64,000 nucleotides of DNA from Puia sp. GTDB lineage: Bacteria; Bacteroidota; Bacteroidia; Chitinophagales; Chitinophagaceae. The notes under the pieces are model-generated. The model saw only the letters and a program-made list of their open reading frames with translations. It was not told the origin of the DNA and did not search any database. The position numbers and the translations under genes are program-made. The DNA lies in NCBI GenBank assembly GCA_031292515.1, contig JARLGZ010000235.1:1-64000 (forward strand), given 5' to 3'. This document shows, piece by piece, positions 41,405 to 50,614 of this stretch; within the stretch, counting starts at the first letter, position 1, and each line of letters starts with the position of its first letter.

Positions 41405-42145
41405 CTACAAAAACAACTTTTCGGCTTCTCCGACGGAGTCCGGTTTGCCTACATCGATAAGCTTCGAACCCGTATGATCGAACCCCCTGATTATCATAGA
41501 GGAAGCCAATTCGAGGTAGACATCGACAATAGAGAACTTTCCTACCCGCCCGATTAAATTAAAGATCTGAGGATCAATAATGTGTATACCGCTGAAGGCC
41601 TTCTCGCGCAGCCCGGCTCTATCCCCTGCCCTCTTCTCTTCTCCTGTCTTTACATTCCGCCACCCGCATAAGCGATCCTGCTCGTCGAATAAGAAATACC
41701 GGGAAGTCTTTCTGCCGGTCACCGCAAGCGTGGCCAGGGGACCATGCCGGCGATGATTATCCATCATGGCGCCAAGATCCAGATCCGTGAGGATATCCAC
41801 ATTCATAACCACAAAAGGATCCTGTGCAAAATACCATGCCGCTTTTTTTAACCCGCCGCCCGTCTCCAGCAATTCGTCCCGCTCGTCGCTGATCGTAATC
41901 TCGCTCCCCCAACCATGGTTTTCCCGGATAGCGGCCAATACCTGGTCGGCAAAATGATGAACGTTTACGATTAGTTTCCGGATACCATATTGCTGCAGGT
42001 ATACTACATTCCGCTGCAGCAGACTTCGCCCATTTATAAGAGCGAGGGCCTTGGGATGAAGATCGGTCCAGGGTTTAAAACGGGTGCCCAACCCCGCGGC
42101 AAAAAGCATCGCCCTGGTATTTTCCAAACCATGAATATTCGCCAT
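41405..42145 (-). CDS. Nucleotidyltransferase (MurNAc-1-phosphate uridylyltransferase/MurU-like)
   Basis: About 246 residues. AMLFAAGLGTRFKPWTDLHP near the start is the nucleotide-sugar G-x-G-T-R motif, and PKALALINGRSLL follows. ELLETGGGLKKAAWYF near 90 and VVMNVDILTDLDL near 110 match NTP-transferases of the MurU/HddC group. ERAFSGIHIIDP-like sequence (KAFSGIHIIDP) near 185 is typical. MurU recycles cell-wall MurNAc. The ATG at 42145 is preferred; the frame continues 30 codons upstream into nadB. Confidence 0.82.
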   Translation of the reverse strand: MANIHGLENTRAMLFAAGLGTRFKPWTDLHPKALALINGRSLLQRNVVYLQQYGIRKLIVNVHHFADQVLAAIRENHGWGSEITISDERDELLETGGGLKKAAWYFAQDPFVVMNVDILTDLDLGAMMDNHRRHGPLATLAVTGRKTSRYFLFDEQDRLCGWRNVKTGEEKRAGDRAGLREKAFSGIHIIDPQIFNLIGRVGKFSIVDVYLELASSMIIRGFDHTGSKLIDVGKPDSVGEAEKLFL

Positions 42146-42170
42146 ATGTTCACCGGGAATCCCCCTTTGT

Positions 42171-43766
42171 TTATAATACAATATTCTGCACGATCGGGCT
42201 TTTTTCGGGATAGTCAGTGTTGTAGTGCAAACCACGACTCTCCTTGCGGAACTGCGCTGCCTTCACGATCAGGTATCCCACGGTAATCAGGTTCCGCACT
42301 TCACAAAGCTGGGGAGAGACAGAACTCGTCTCGTACAGGGACTCGATCTCTTCGTGCAACAGATCCAGTCTCTTCATCGCCCGCTGCAAACGGGTATTTG
42401 TTCTTACAATACCGACATAGTCGCTCATCAGCAATTGCAGTTCTTTGGCGCTTTGTGTGATCAGGATCATCTCCCGCGGATGCGTGGTTCCCGTCACATT
42501 CCAATCCGGAACCCCTTCTTTGAAACCGATCCTGTCGACCTGCTGCACGCTGTCCAGGAAACAGCGATGCGAAAACACCAGCGCCTCCAACAGGGAATTG
42601 CTGGCAAGACGATTGGACCCGTGCAACCCAGTCGAGGCGCATTCGCCGCAGGCATAAAGGTGTTTTATGGAGGTCCTGGCCCATTCATCAGTCTTAATAC
42701 CCCCGCAGCTGTAATGAGCCGCAGGCGCAACAGGTATCATCTGTGTCGCCACATCGATCCCGAAAGACTTACAGGTCTCATAGATATTCGGAAAATGTTC
42801 GATAAACCTCGCCAGGTCCATATGACGGCAATCGAGATAGACATATTCGGTACCCGCTTTCTTCATCTCGTTGTCGATCGCCCTGGCAACAATGTCCCGC
42901 GGGGCCAGGTCCTTCCGCTCATCATACTTTTCCATGAACGCCACGCCATTGCCGTCACGGAGGATACCGCCATCCCCACGTACTGCCTCGGTAATCAGGA
43001 AAGAAGGGCTGACGCCAGGTTGGAAAAAGGCCGTCGGATGAAATTGAATAAACTCCATGTTTTCAATACGCCCCTTGGCGCGATAAGCCATGGCCACCCC
43101 GTCTCCCGTTGCAATCCTGGGGTTTGTAGTCGTCCGGTAAGCCTGCCCGTTACCTCCGGTTGCAAGCAGCGTGATACGGGAAAGGATCTTTTCGATCCTG
43201 CTGGTGTGCAGGTTCAGTGCATAAACCCCGTAGCACTCGATATCCGGGGTCGACTTCGTGACCAGGTAACCCAGATGATGCTGCGTGATGAGATCGAGTA
43301 CAAAACAATGTTTGATAATCTCTATATTCTTCTGCCTGGAAACGGCCTCGAGCAACGCCCGTTCTATCTCCTTTCCGGTGACATCCTTGTGATGCAGGAT
43401 GCGGAATTCTGAATGACCGCCCTCCCTGCCCAGTTTAAAATCGCCGGCCGCATCTTTGTCGAACTGGGTACCCCAGTCGATGATCTCCTGTATCCGGGCA
43501 GGCCCCTCTTTTACGACGATCTCCACCGTCTGCGGGTTGCAGAGCCCGTCGCCGGCAATGAGCGTGTCCTGGATATGTTTGTCGAAACTATCGTTTTCAA
43601 GATCCGTCACCCCCGCAATTCCTCCTTGCGCGTATTTGGTATTGGTCTCATCGACCCTTGTCTTGGTGATGATGACCACTTTTTTCTCAGGATGATGCTG
43701 CGACACTTTCAGCGCATAGCTCAACCCGGCAATTCCGGACCCTATTACCAGAAAATCTGTCTCCAT
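42171..43766 (-). CDS. nadB: L-aspartate oxidase
   Basis: A 531-residue flavoprotein that oxidises L-aspartate to iminoaspartate for NAD synthesis. FLVIGSGIAGLSYALKV binds FAD. NTKYAQGGIAGV near residue 42, RGDGGILRDGNGVAF near 268 and the active-site CGGIKTDEWARTSIKHLYACGE block (around 350) match NadB. ACGECASTGLHGSNRLASNS supplies the Arg and Asn of the family. The nadA and nadC partners are not in the window. It is encoded next to the MurU-like gene, with the two frames 25 bases apart. Confidence 0.94.
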   Translation of the reverse strand: METDFLVIGSGIAGLSYALKVSQHHPEKKVVIITKTRVDETNTKYAQGGIAGVTDLENDSFDKHIQDTLIAGDGLCNPQTVEIVVKEGPARIQEIIDWGTQFDKDAAGDFKLGREGGHSEFRILHHKDVTGKEIERALLEAVSRQKNIEIIKHCFVLDLITQHHLGYLVTKSTPDIECYGVYALNLHTSRIEKILSRITLLATGGNGQAYRTTTNPRIATGDGVAMAYRAKGRIENMEFIQFHPTAFFQPGVSPSFLITEAVRGDGGILRDGNGVAFMEKYDERKDLAPRDIVARAIDNEMKKAGTEYVYLDCRHMDLARFIEHFPNIYETCKSFGIDVATQMIPVAPAAHYSCGGIKTDEWARTSIKHLYACGECASTGLHGSNRLASNSLLEALVFSHRCFLDSVQQVDRIGFKEGVPDWNVTGTTHPREMILITQSAKELQLLMSDYVGIVRTNTRLQRAMKRLDLLHEEIESLYETSSVSPQLCEVRNLITVGYLIVKAAQFRKESRGLHYNTDYPEKSPIVQNIVL

Positions 43767-43786
43767 ATCGCTTATTGGTATGCTGT

Positions 43787-44569
43787 CTAATACTCTATCG
43801 TGAACCCAAATTGTTCGGGATGTTCAAACACATCGATAAGGTTATACCGGATCATTACGACCCTTTTATCCTCGGACAATTTAGCCAGGGGATTGTCTAC
43901 CCTTATCACCGGTCTGGGCAGTTTTACCGTAGTCGTATACAGGATTTCGAGCCCCATCTTCCCGGCTTCCTTCAACTGATCGAGCTGCGGATTCTGCTGC
44001 AGTTCCTTCCATTTGTCCATATTCACCTTTTTCCTGATAAGACCATCCCGGCTGGTAAAATCATAGATGCCGTTAAACTGGTTGATGTCGCTGCCGGATC
44101 CTCCACCTACCGCCGCACCCGCCATATCGTCCTGGCCCATCGGTGTCAACCCCCTCAGCAGCTGGGTAGTCCCGAGCGAACCATCGCTCATCGTGGTATA
44201 CAGCTTCTGCAGGTTGTCCTGGCTGGTATACGGGAATAACATGGAGGTGGTAAATACTTTTTCGTCCAGGTTCAGTTTTACATGAACACTGCCGGGCGCC
44301 AGCAAAGCCTTTCTTTCGGCACTCAGACCGCTGAGCGTGTCAACCAGGTCCTTCATGTAGATGGTCGTGTCCATCTTCTCCATGCCCTTTTTAGCCAGTT
44401 CGTCCCGCCCGACATAAGTCTGCAGCATTTCCACCATCTGGCTCATGTCTACCTTCATGGCATAGTCGCCGGAACCATCCTTTCTGACTTCGATTTTCTC
44501 ATCGATATCGAGACAGCCGGTGAAGGACAAGGCCAGTAATACGGTCGACAGAATCTTAAAAAACTTCAT
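43787..44569 (-). CDS. Hypothetical lipoprotein
   Basis: A 260-residue protein with a lipoprotein signal ending ALSFTGCLDIDEKIEV (Cys19). EVRKDGSGDYAMKVDMSQMV near 27 opens a predominantly beta mature part, and VRVDNPLAKLSEDKRVVMI-like sequence lies near 225. I recognise no catalytic motif; the shape resembles LppM-type lipid-anchored domains. It probably sits on the inner or outer membrane. The neighbours are housekeeping genes, so the context says little. Confidence 0.7.
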   Translation of the reverse strand: MKFFKILSTVLLALSFTGCLDIDEKIEVRKDGSGDYAMKVDMSQMVEMLQTYVGRDELAKKGMEKMDTTIYMKDLVDTLSGLSAERKALLAPGSVHVKLNLDEKVFTTSMLFPYTSQDNLQKLYTTMSDGSLGTTQLLRGLTPMGQDDMAGAAVGGGSGSDINQFNGIYDFTSRDGLIRKKVNMDKWKELQQNPQLDQLKEAGKMGLEILYTTTVKLPRPVIRVDNPLAKLSEDKRVVMIRYNLIDVFEHPEQFGFTIEY

Positions 44570-44646
44570 TTTCTTTATTTTAATCTATACCATGTTTTAA
44601 AGCTATACCAGCTTGTTTTAACACTATATCGGGCAAGTTAGTTTTT

Positions 44647-45636
44647 TTACCCCACGCTAACCTTATAATTGACGGTAAAAGTTTGTGAAGAACCGGCCTT
44701 GAGACGAAGAAGCCCCATTTCATTGTTAAAGCAATCCGGCGCCCCGCTCAGGTTCTCAACCGCCATGCTCTGACGACCGGGTGGAATATATATTTGAAGA
44801 TAGGGATAGGAAGAGTCCGGGAAAAAAGAAATGCTCAATCCATTCGCCGGGTTCCGGATTTTGCAGGCGGCGACCTTCCCGTCCGACTCTCTTTGCCAAT
44901 CGGGTTCCAGTACAAAAGAGTTGTCCAGTTGAAGATCTCCGATCAGGCAAGGAGTCCTGAATACGCTATAAGGCAGCAGCGTTCCCGTTGGGATCAGTTG
45001 ATCACTGAATTCCAATACGGTATCCGCATTGAACTGCATCACCCAATCGTTTACGGACCCGCCCAGACGAAAATAGGGATGCCAGCCATCCGCCAGCGGT
45101 ATTTCGGTCTGGCCCAGGTTATGAACGGTGGTTCTGACGGTCAGCAGCCAGTCTTCCTGCAGGACGTAGTCCACGATACAAAGATATTCATGCGGATAGC
45201 CGGGGTGCTCATTCCGGTATGCATACTCCAGCGTGAGCCCGGCCCAGTGGCTACCTGCCCCCTTACCGGTCACCGTAAAAGATTTGTTGTAAAGCAACCC
45301 ATGAAGCGCAGTGCGGGCAACGCCTGGCCCGTCTCCCGCGAGGCCGTTCAGAAACGAGTATTCCTTTCCGGCAAACTGGTACCGGCCGTCGGCGATGCGG
45401 CAGGGGAAAGGAGAGAGTTTGGGGCCTTTGAAAGAGGTCGCCAGCTCTTTTTGCAGCTCGGAGAGGTCTTTATAGTGATCGATCAACTCGAAAGACTCTC
45501 CTTCCAGGGGTATCCGAAAAGAATGAAGCAAGGCTCCGTAACCCGGTAACACCGACACCTCGGCGCCCGTCTTTTCATCTTTCAATACCCAAAGAGAGAG
45601 GCCCCCATCCGATAAAGGAGAAATGGAAAAACGCAT
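44647..45636 (-). CDS. Aldose 1-epimerase family protein
   Basis: A 329-residue beta-sandwich protein. GYGALLHSFRIPLEGESF near residue 32 and LSPFPCRIADGRYQFAG near 75 contain the conserved N/C-region Arg. ALHGLLYNKSFTVTGKG near 113 has the family His, PLADGWHPYFRLGG near 180 the second His, and MAVENLSGAPDCFN near 290 the catalytic Glu. These enzymes interconvert alpha and beta sugar anomers. The gene lies nine bases after ispG. Confidence 0.87.
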   Translation of the reverse strand: MRFSISPLSDGGLSLWVLKDEKTGAEVSVLPGYGALLHSFRIPLEGESFELIDHYKDLSELQKELATSFKGPKLSPFPCRIADGRYQFAGKEYSFLNGLAGDGPGVARTALHGLLYNKSFTVTGKGAGSHWAGLTLEYAYRNEHPGYPHEYLCIVDYVLQEDWLLTVRTTVHNLGQTEIPLADGWHPYFRLGGSVNDWVMQFNADTVLEFSDQLIPTGTLLPYSVFRTPCLIGDLQLDNSFVLEPDWQRESDGKVAACKIRNPANGLSISFFPDSSYPYLQIYIPPGRQSMAVENLSGAPDCFNNEMGLLRLKAGSSQTFTVNYKVSVG

Positions 45637-45644
45637 AAGCGGAT

Positions 45645-47750
45645 TTATTGGTGCTGTAAATATTGTTTGACGGCAGGCTCAATCCAGGCATCATGCTGCC
45701 TGAGCAATTCGATCAGTTCCTCCAACGCGACGGAACTGTCTACCCCGCGCTTCACAATCTCTTTGCCCTTGTACAAAGTGATCTTGCCGGGTCCGCTACC
45801 GACATAACCGAAATCCGCATCCGCCATTTCGCCCGGCCCGTTGACGATGCACCCCATGATGGCAATCTTCACCCCTTTGAGATGATGCGTAACAGAACGG
45901 ATCTTCGCCGTCGTCTCCTGCAGATCGAAAAGCGTCCTTCCGCACGACGGGCAGGATATATATTCGGTTTTGGAGATACGGGTCCTGGCCGCCTGCAGGA
46001 TCGAAAAAGAAGTATTGTTCAGGAACTGGTGATTGTCCTTCGTCTCCAAATAGGTTCGTCCGCTGACCCTCGCGTTTATCATACGGGAAGGATCGTTCAA
46101 CAGCCAGATCCCGTCTCCCATTCCATCCAGCAGCAAAGCGCCGGCATCTACGGAGAAATGAATCAACTGTCCGTCTATACCGCTCTCTGCCGCGTTCACA
46201 AGGAGTATGACAGGGTATCGCAGGCCACGGTCCATCATCTCTATCACAAAACGCCTTATCGAAGGCATAGGATGCATATTGGACGAAAACAAGCACAGGA
46301 CGACTGTGGAATCTTCGGCCGCCGCATCCAATAACTCCAAAGCCTCCGCATGATCGGTATCGACCTGCACAAAATTCAGGGTGGCGGAGCGTTTTGCGGT
46401 TTCCTCTACGGCGCCTTTCACGGAACCTCGCTCCCCCGATGCCAGGTATTCGCGTACGCGGTAGAGAGGGTAATATTGGGTTTCCCCTCCTGCCTCTTGC
46501 CCGGCCGCCATCGTTTTTTGGGTCTTTCCCGTCTCCAGCCAGGTCTTATAATCGCAAATGACCTTCAGGGTGCCCGGCAAAGCGAACGGGATAACATGAC
46601 TCCCCGTATATAAATAGTCCGCCGCCGCATCCCCGATATTCCATTTATCGCTGACCGGATCATAGCCATAACCCACTGTCTGAAGGTCTCGCGGCGAAAG
46701 CCCAGGAGATCCGCTGTAATCCGCGATGACGACAGGGACCTGGTGACCACCGATATTAGTGACGGTTCTGCTGTCTCTCCGCTTGTATTCGAAGGGACTG
46801 GCTCCTTTTCCCCAGCTGGAAGCCGGGCGGATTGACGCGCTTCCCTGGCTTCTCGACATGCCTTCCGCACCCTGGTATCTTTTCAGGATGTCCTGGCACA
46901 CCGGTATCTCAAATTCCGGGTCTTCCGTAAGGCTTACGCGGATGGTATCTCCGATCCCATCTTCCAATAACGTACCGATACCGATAGCAGATTTTATACG
47001 GCCGTCCTCTCCGTCTCCCGCCTCGGTCACGCCCAGGTGAAGAGGATACAAAACGCCAAACTCATCTTCCATGCTCCGGATCAGCAGCCGGTATGCCTGA
47101 ACCATGACCAGGGGATTGCTGGATTTCATACTCAGCACGATATTGTGATAACTTTCGTCACGCGCCACCCGGAGAAACTCCATGGCGCTCTCTACCATCC
47201 CATTCGCCGTATCGCCATAACGGCTCATGATACGGTCGCTGAGCGAACCATGATTGGTGCCAATCCTCATCGCCGTTCCATATTCCTTACAGATCTTTAC
47301 AAGCGGCGTAAAACGTTCCCGGATCCGTTCTATCTCCTCATTGTATTCGGCATCGTTGTATTCGATGAAAGCAAACTTCTTCTTATCGATATAATTGCCG
47401 GGATTGATACGTACTTTCTCCACGATCCGGGCTGCAATCTCCGCCGCATTGGGGGTAAAATGAATATCGGCCACCAGGGGAGTATGATATCCACGACGGT
47501 GCAGCTCGTTTTTTATAGCCAGTAGATTCTCCGCCTCTTTTTTGCTGGGAGCGGTGATACGCACCAGTTCCGCCCCCGCTTCGATGCACCGGATCGATTG
47601 CTCTACGGTGGCAAGGGTGTCCATGGTATCCGTAGTCGTCATCGTCTGCACCCGTATGGGATGAAAATTGCCCAGGGGCAGGTCGCCTACCTTTACTTCC
47701 AGCGTCTTCAGTCTTTTATATTGCGTGATGGAATGACTGTACAATTGCAT
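45645..47750 (-). CDS. ispG: 4-hydroxy-3-methylbut-2-enyl-diphosphate synthase, long form
   Basis: A 701-residue IspG of the three-domain type found in Bacteroidota and plants; E. coli IspG has 372. The N-terminal TIM barrel shows VRVQTMTTTDT-like sequence (IRVQTMTTTDTMDTL), TPLVADIHFTPNAAEIA near 90, and LHLGVTEAGDGEDGRIKSA near 250. The C-terminal [4Fe-4S] part has ISCPSCGRTLFDLQETTAK near 600 and AIMGCIVNGPGEMADADFGY near 640, providing the cysteines. The middle insert of about 280 residues lies between them. It makes HMBPP in the MEP isoprenoid pathway. Confidence 0.95.
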   Translation of the reverse strand: MQLYSHSITQYKRLKTLEVKVGDLPLGNFHPIRVQTMTTTDTMDTLATVEQSIRCIEAGAELVRITAPSKKEAENLLAIKNELHRRGYHTPLVADIHFTPNAAEIAARIVEKVRINPGNYIDKKKFAFIEYNDAEYNEEIERIRERFTPLVKICKEYGTAMRIGTNHGSLSDRIMSRYGDTANGMVESAMEFLRVARDESYHNIVLSMKSSNPLVMVQAYRLLIRSMEDEFGVLYPLHLGVTEAGDGEDGRIKSAIGIGTLLEDGIGDTIRVSLTEDPEFEIPVCQDILKRYQGAEGMSRSQGSASIRPASSWGKGASPFEYKRRDSRTVTNIGGHQVPVVIADYSGSPGLSPRDLQTVGYGYDPVSDKWNIGDAAADYLYTGSHVIPFALPGTLKVICDYKTWLETGKTQKTMAAGQEAGGETQYYPLYRVREYLASGERGSVKGAVEETAKRSATLNFVQVDTDHAEALELLDAAAEDSTVVLCLFSSNMHPMPSIRRFVIEMMDRGLRYPVILLVNAAESGIDGQLIHFSVDAGALLLDGMGDGIWLLNDPSRMINARVSGRTYLETKDNHQFLNNTSFSILQAARTRISKTEYISCPSCGRTLFDLQETTAKIRSVTHHLKGVKIAIMGCIVNGPGEMADADFGYVGSGPGKITLYKGKEIVKRGVDSSVALEELIELLRQHDAWIEPAVKQYLQHQ

Positions 47751-47760
47751 AACAAATTTT

Positions 47761-49506
47761 TTACCAATCCTTATCGGGCTGGGTAAGTGATTTCACCTTG
47801 TTCTGGTTCATCTTCTCCTGCACCTCCTTTTCCCTTTGCTGCAAGGCCTGCAGAAGCTGTTCTACCTGCTGTTTGTTCAGCTTGCTGACCGGTGGCTTAG
47901 GTTGATCGGGCAGATTCTTCTGATTCTTTTGATCCTTTTGATCCTGCTTTTTGGGGGTGTCCTTCTTATCCTTCTTGTCTTTCTGGTCCTGTTTATCCTT
48001 CTGGTCCTGTTTGTTTTTCTGCTCCTGCTCCTGTTTCTTTTTCTTTTCTTCCAGCAACGCTTTCTGCAAATTATCCCTTGCTTCTTTATCCGAAGGGTTC
48101 AATTTCAGCGCGTTTTTGTAAGCTTCAATGCTTTCCTCCAGTTTTTGCTGTTTGCCCAGGGCCACACCCTTGTTATAATATCCTTTCTCCTTCAACGCCT
48201 TATCCTCCGTCTTTGCAATGCTGGCGTCATAGGACTGCACCGCCTGGTCGAAATCATTCTTTCGGAACCGGGCATTTCCCATATTATAGTTGGCGGTAGG
48301 ATTCTCCGGGGACTGCTGCAGAGCCTGCTGGTACTGCTGCTGCGAGGCATCGATTTGTTTCTGCTTGTAATACCTGTTGCCGCTGCGAATCAGGCCGTTT
48401 TCCGTCTGGGCAAAGCAGGCCGATGGCGCCAGGCCCATCAGTCCGGCCGTGAGCGACACCGCCAGGAGCAATCCTGTCTTTGCTGTATCGTTCTTTCCTT
48501 TACCGGCATTGGCCGATAGCTGCCCTCTCCTTTCCGACAGGAAGAATTCTACCATGAGCAACATGACGGCCGCAGCCAGAAACCACTGGAAATAACTTTT
48601 AAAATCGATAAACTGCGAGTCCGTCAAAGATTTCTTCTCGATGCTGTCCAACTGCTGGGACATCGTTATGACAGCATCATCCATGTTATCGAGACGCAGA
48701 TACCTGCCGTTCGTGGCATTCGCCAATTGTTCCAGCTCAGCCTCGTTCAGTTTTGAAATGACGGTGTTTCCCTGCTCATCCTTTTTCTCTTCATGGGTGG
48801 CCGGATCGATGATGATCGACCCTTCCGGGGAACCGATCCCGACGGTATTGATCATGACACCGCTATCGGCCAGGTCCTTCGCAACCTGGAGCGCCTCGGG
48901 ATCATGATCCTCGCCGTCCGATATCAAGACAATCGCCTTGTATTTTCGCTCCTTGCTGTTGAAAGAAGTATTGGCCATCCTAAGCGCTTCTCCGATCACC
49001 GTCCCCTGCGTCGGCACCACTTCCGGACTGGAATTCCTGATATACATCTTGGTAGCCCCATGATCCGTTGTAAGCGGCATCTGAAGATAGGAACGACCCG
49101 CAAACAAGACCAGACCCAGGCGGTCATTATCCAGTTTGTCGGTGAGTCTGTCCAGGAGTTGCTTCGCCTTTTCAAGCCGGCTCGGCTTTACATCCTCGGC
49201 CAGCATGCTTTTGCTGACATCCAGCACAAACATGACGTCGACCCCCCTTCTGCTGACATTTTCCATGCCGCCGGGCTCTTGCAAATTGGCGGCGCCGATA
49301 ATAATGGCGGCAAAAGCGAGTGCAAGCAGCACAAATTTTACCCGGAAACGGGAAGGGGAGAAATTCTTTACCAGTTGCTCCACCAGCGTCGCATCACCGA
49401 TCCGGTCCCTGGTCTTTTTCTTCCAACGAAGCAGGAAAAAAAACAGGAGGACATGTATGACGAGGAGGAGCAAAGCCGGGAGATATTCTATTTTTTCAAA
49501 CCTCAT
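47761..49506 (-). CDS. BatB-BatC fusion: vWA membrane protein with TPR tail
   Basis: A 581-residue fusion. The BatB part (1-330) has an N-terminal helix YLPALLLLVIHVLLFFFLL, a vWA MIDAS DVMFVLDVSKSMLAEDVKP near 93, and AIVLISDGEDHDPE near 190. A helix at about 310-330 (FLAAAVMLLMVEFFL) closes it. A second signal-like helix, TGLLLAVSLTAGLMGLAP, introduces the BatC part, which has TPR repeats (about 370-480) and a Lys/Gln/Asp-rich tail. BatB and BatC are usually separate genes; the fusion keeps both membrane anchors. Bat proteins aid aerotolerance and oxidative-stress survival. Confidence 0.87.
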   Translation of the reverse strand: MRFEKIEYLPALLLLVIHVLLFFFLLRWKKKTRDRIGDATLVEQLVKNFSPSRFRVKFVLLALAFAAIIIGAANLQEPGGMENVSRRGVDVMFVLDVSKSMLAEDVKPSRLEKAKQLLDRLTDKLDNDRLGLVLFAGRSYLQMPLTTDHGATKMYIRNSSPEVVPTQGTVIGEALRMANTSFNSKERKYKAIVLISDGEDHDPEALQVAKDLADSGVMINTVGIGSPEGSIIIDPATHEEKKDEQGNTVISKLNEAELEQLANATNGRYLRLDNMDDAVITMSQQLDSIEKKSLTDSQFIDFKSYFQWFLAAAVMLLMVEFFLSERRGQLSANAGKGKNDTAKTGLLLAVSLTAGLMGLAPSACFAQTENGLIRSGNRYYKQKQIDASQQQYQQALQQSPENPTANYNMGNARFRKNDFDQAVQSYDASIAKTEDKALKEKGYYNKGVALGKQQKLEESIEAYKNALKLNPSDKEARDNLQKALLEEKKKKQEQEQKNKQDQKDKQDQKDKKDKKDTPKKQDQKDQKNQKNLPDQPKPPVSKLNKQQVEQLLQALQQREKEVQEKMNQNKVKSLTQPDKDW

Positions 49507-49538
49507 TTTTTTGACGCTAATTACCCGAATTTAAATAT

Positions 49539-49596
49539 CACGAATGCACGAACCCATAACACGAATTCACGAACCTCATAACACGAATGACGCGAA
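49539..49596. repeat. CACGAA-rich tandem repeat
   Basis: Units of 21 and 22 bases built on CACGAAT.CACGAACC(T)CATAA are followed by a partial third copy (CACGAATGACGCGAA). Further CGCGAA/CACGAA words run on to about 49622. The repeat lies in the 257-base gap before the bat fusion gene. No other feature is visible in the gap apart from a -7 box at 49719. Confidence 0.7.
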
Positions 49597-49718
49597 ATGA
49601 ATACCGCGAATGCACACGAACGGTCACGCTCGCAATTTACTGAAGTTCAAGGAACAAAAAAGGAGCCGGAATGCGCTTTATATTATATTTAGAACAGGTT
49701 CCGGGGACGGGGATCTGC

Positions 49719-49726
49719 CAAAAATA
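49719..49726 (-). promoter_or_regulatory. Candidate -7 box upstream of the bat fusion gene
   Basis: The minus strand reads TATTTTTG, an exact -7 match 213 bases before the start codon. The repeat at 49539-49596 would fall in the leader of this transcript. Confidence 0.35.
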
Positions 49727-49763
49727 CACTGCTAACAGTATAGTAATCACCATATTAACCCCT

Positions 49764-50576
49764 TTATTTTTTCCCCTGCAAAAATCCCAGTTGCGCCAAT
49801 ATCCCCTTCAGGATCTTCATGCGGACCCCGGTCAGGTCCATATTGGTGTCAGCTGTCTCGACATTGAGAACGAAAAAATAAGGATGTTTGTTCTCTTCAA
49901 TCCAACCGACAATCCAGCCTAGTGAATGGCCGTCTTCTTTGAAGCCCCATCCGGTTTTGTAGCTGAGCTGGTAATTGCTGGTGCTCTCCATCAGCATCAT
50001 CCCCCGGACGATCTTCTGCGTACGCTGGAAAAAAGGCAGCTGGTCGAAATACAATTTCTTTACCAACCCGAGCTGTTCGTCGGCAGTGACTTTCAGCCGG
50101 TTGTTCAGCCAGAAAGAATCGATGGGGCCGCCGATATTCTTATTCCCGTATCCCAGGGAATCTATCCATTTCTTCATGGTGTCCTTTCCGATGCGACGGG
50201 CCAGTTCCTGGTACCAGCCCACACAGGAGTATTGAAAAGCCTGTTTCATCGGCAGATCCTGGTTACAATCGAGATGCCCCCTTACGACATGGTCCCAGGG
50301 TATGACCGTATTCTCATCTTTGACCACGCCGGTTTGTACCCCGATCAGGGAGTTTACGATCTTGAAAGTGGAAGCCGGCAGATAGGCACTGTCCCGGAAA
50401 CGCGGAAGGTTGCAGATCGTAAAATGCCCCTGGCCATTATCGAACAAGCCAAAACTGCCCGATACGTTCGACGAATCAAAATATTTTTTGAGGCTGCCGT
50501 CCTCGGTGACATTATTCGGAGAACAGGCAAAGAAGAGGACCGGGATCGACAGAATGACAAAAACGGTCTTTAGCAT
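49764..50576 (-). CDS. Class D (OXA-like) beta-lactamase, lipoprotein
   Basis: A 270-residue serine beta-lactamase. The lipoprotein signal ends PVLFFACSPN (Cys18). S-x-x-K is PASTFK with Ser69 and Lys72; YSCVGW carries S-x-V (S117), LGYGN near 142 is the YGN motif, W156 is a conserved active-site Trp, and SYKTGWGF carries K207-T-G. All class D motifs are intact, so the enzyme is probably active. It lies 38 bases after the trehalase gene and may share its transcript. No mobile element flanks it, so it is likely intrinsic. Confidence 0.92.
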   Translation of the reverse strand: MLKTVFVILSIPVLFFACSPNNVTEDGSLKKYFDSSNVSGSFGLFDNGQGHFTICNLPRFRDSAYLPASTFKIVNSLIGVQTGVVKDENTVIPWDHVVRGHLDCNQDLPMKQAFQYSCVGWYQELARRIGKDTMKKWIDSLGYGNKNIGGPIDSFWLNNRLKVTADEQLGLVKKLYFDQLPFFQRTQKIVRGMMLMESTSNYQLSYKTGWGFKEDGHSLGWIVGWIEENKHPYFFVLNVETADTNMDLTGVRMKILKGILAQLGFLQGKK

Positions 50577-50614
50577 GGAGTGGTTTTTGGCCGCAAGCTA
50601 GCACTTTTTGGTCT

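Noticed and set aside
42225-43412. A 395-codon open frame on the plus strand
   Set aside because: It is the antisense of nadB, whose FAD loop and active-site motifs are intact. The antisense frame has no domain features and no promoter or terminator of its own.
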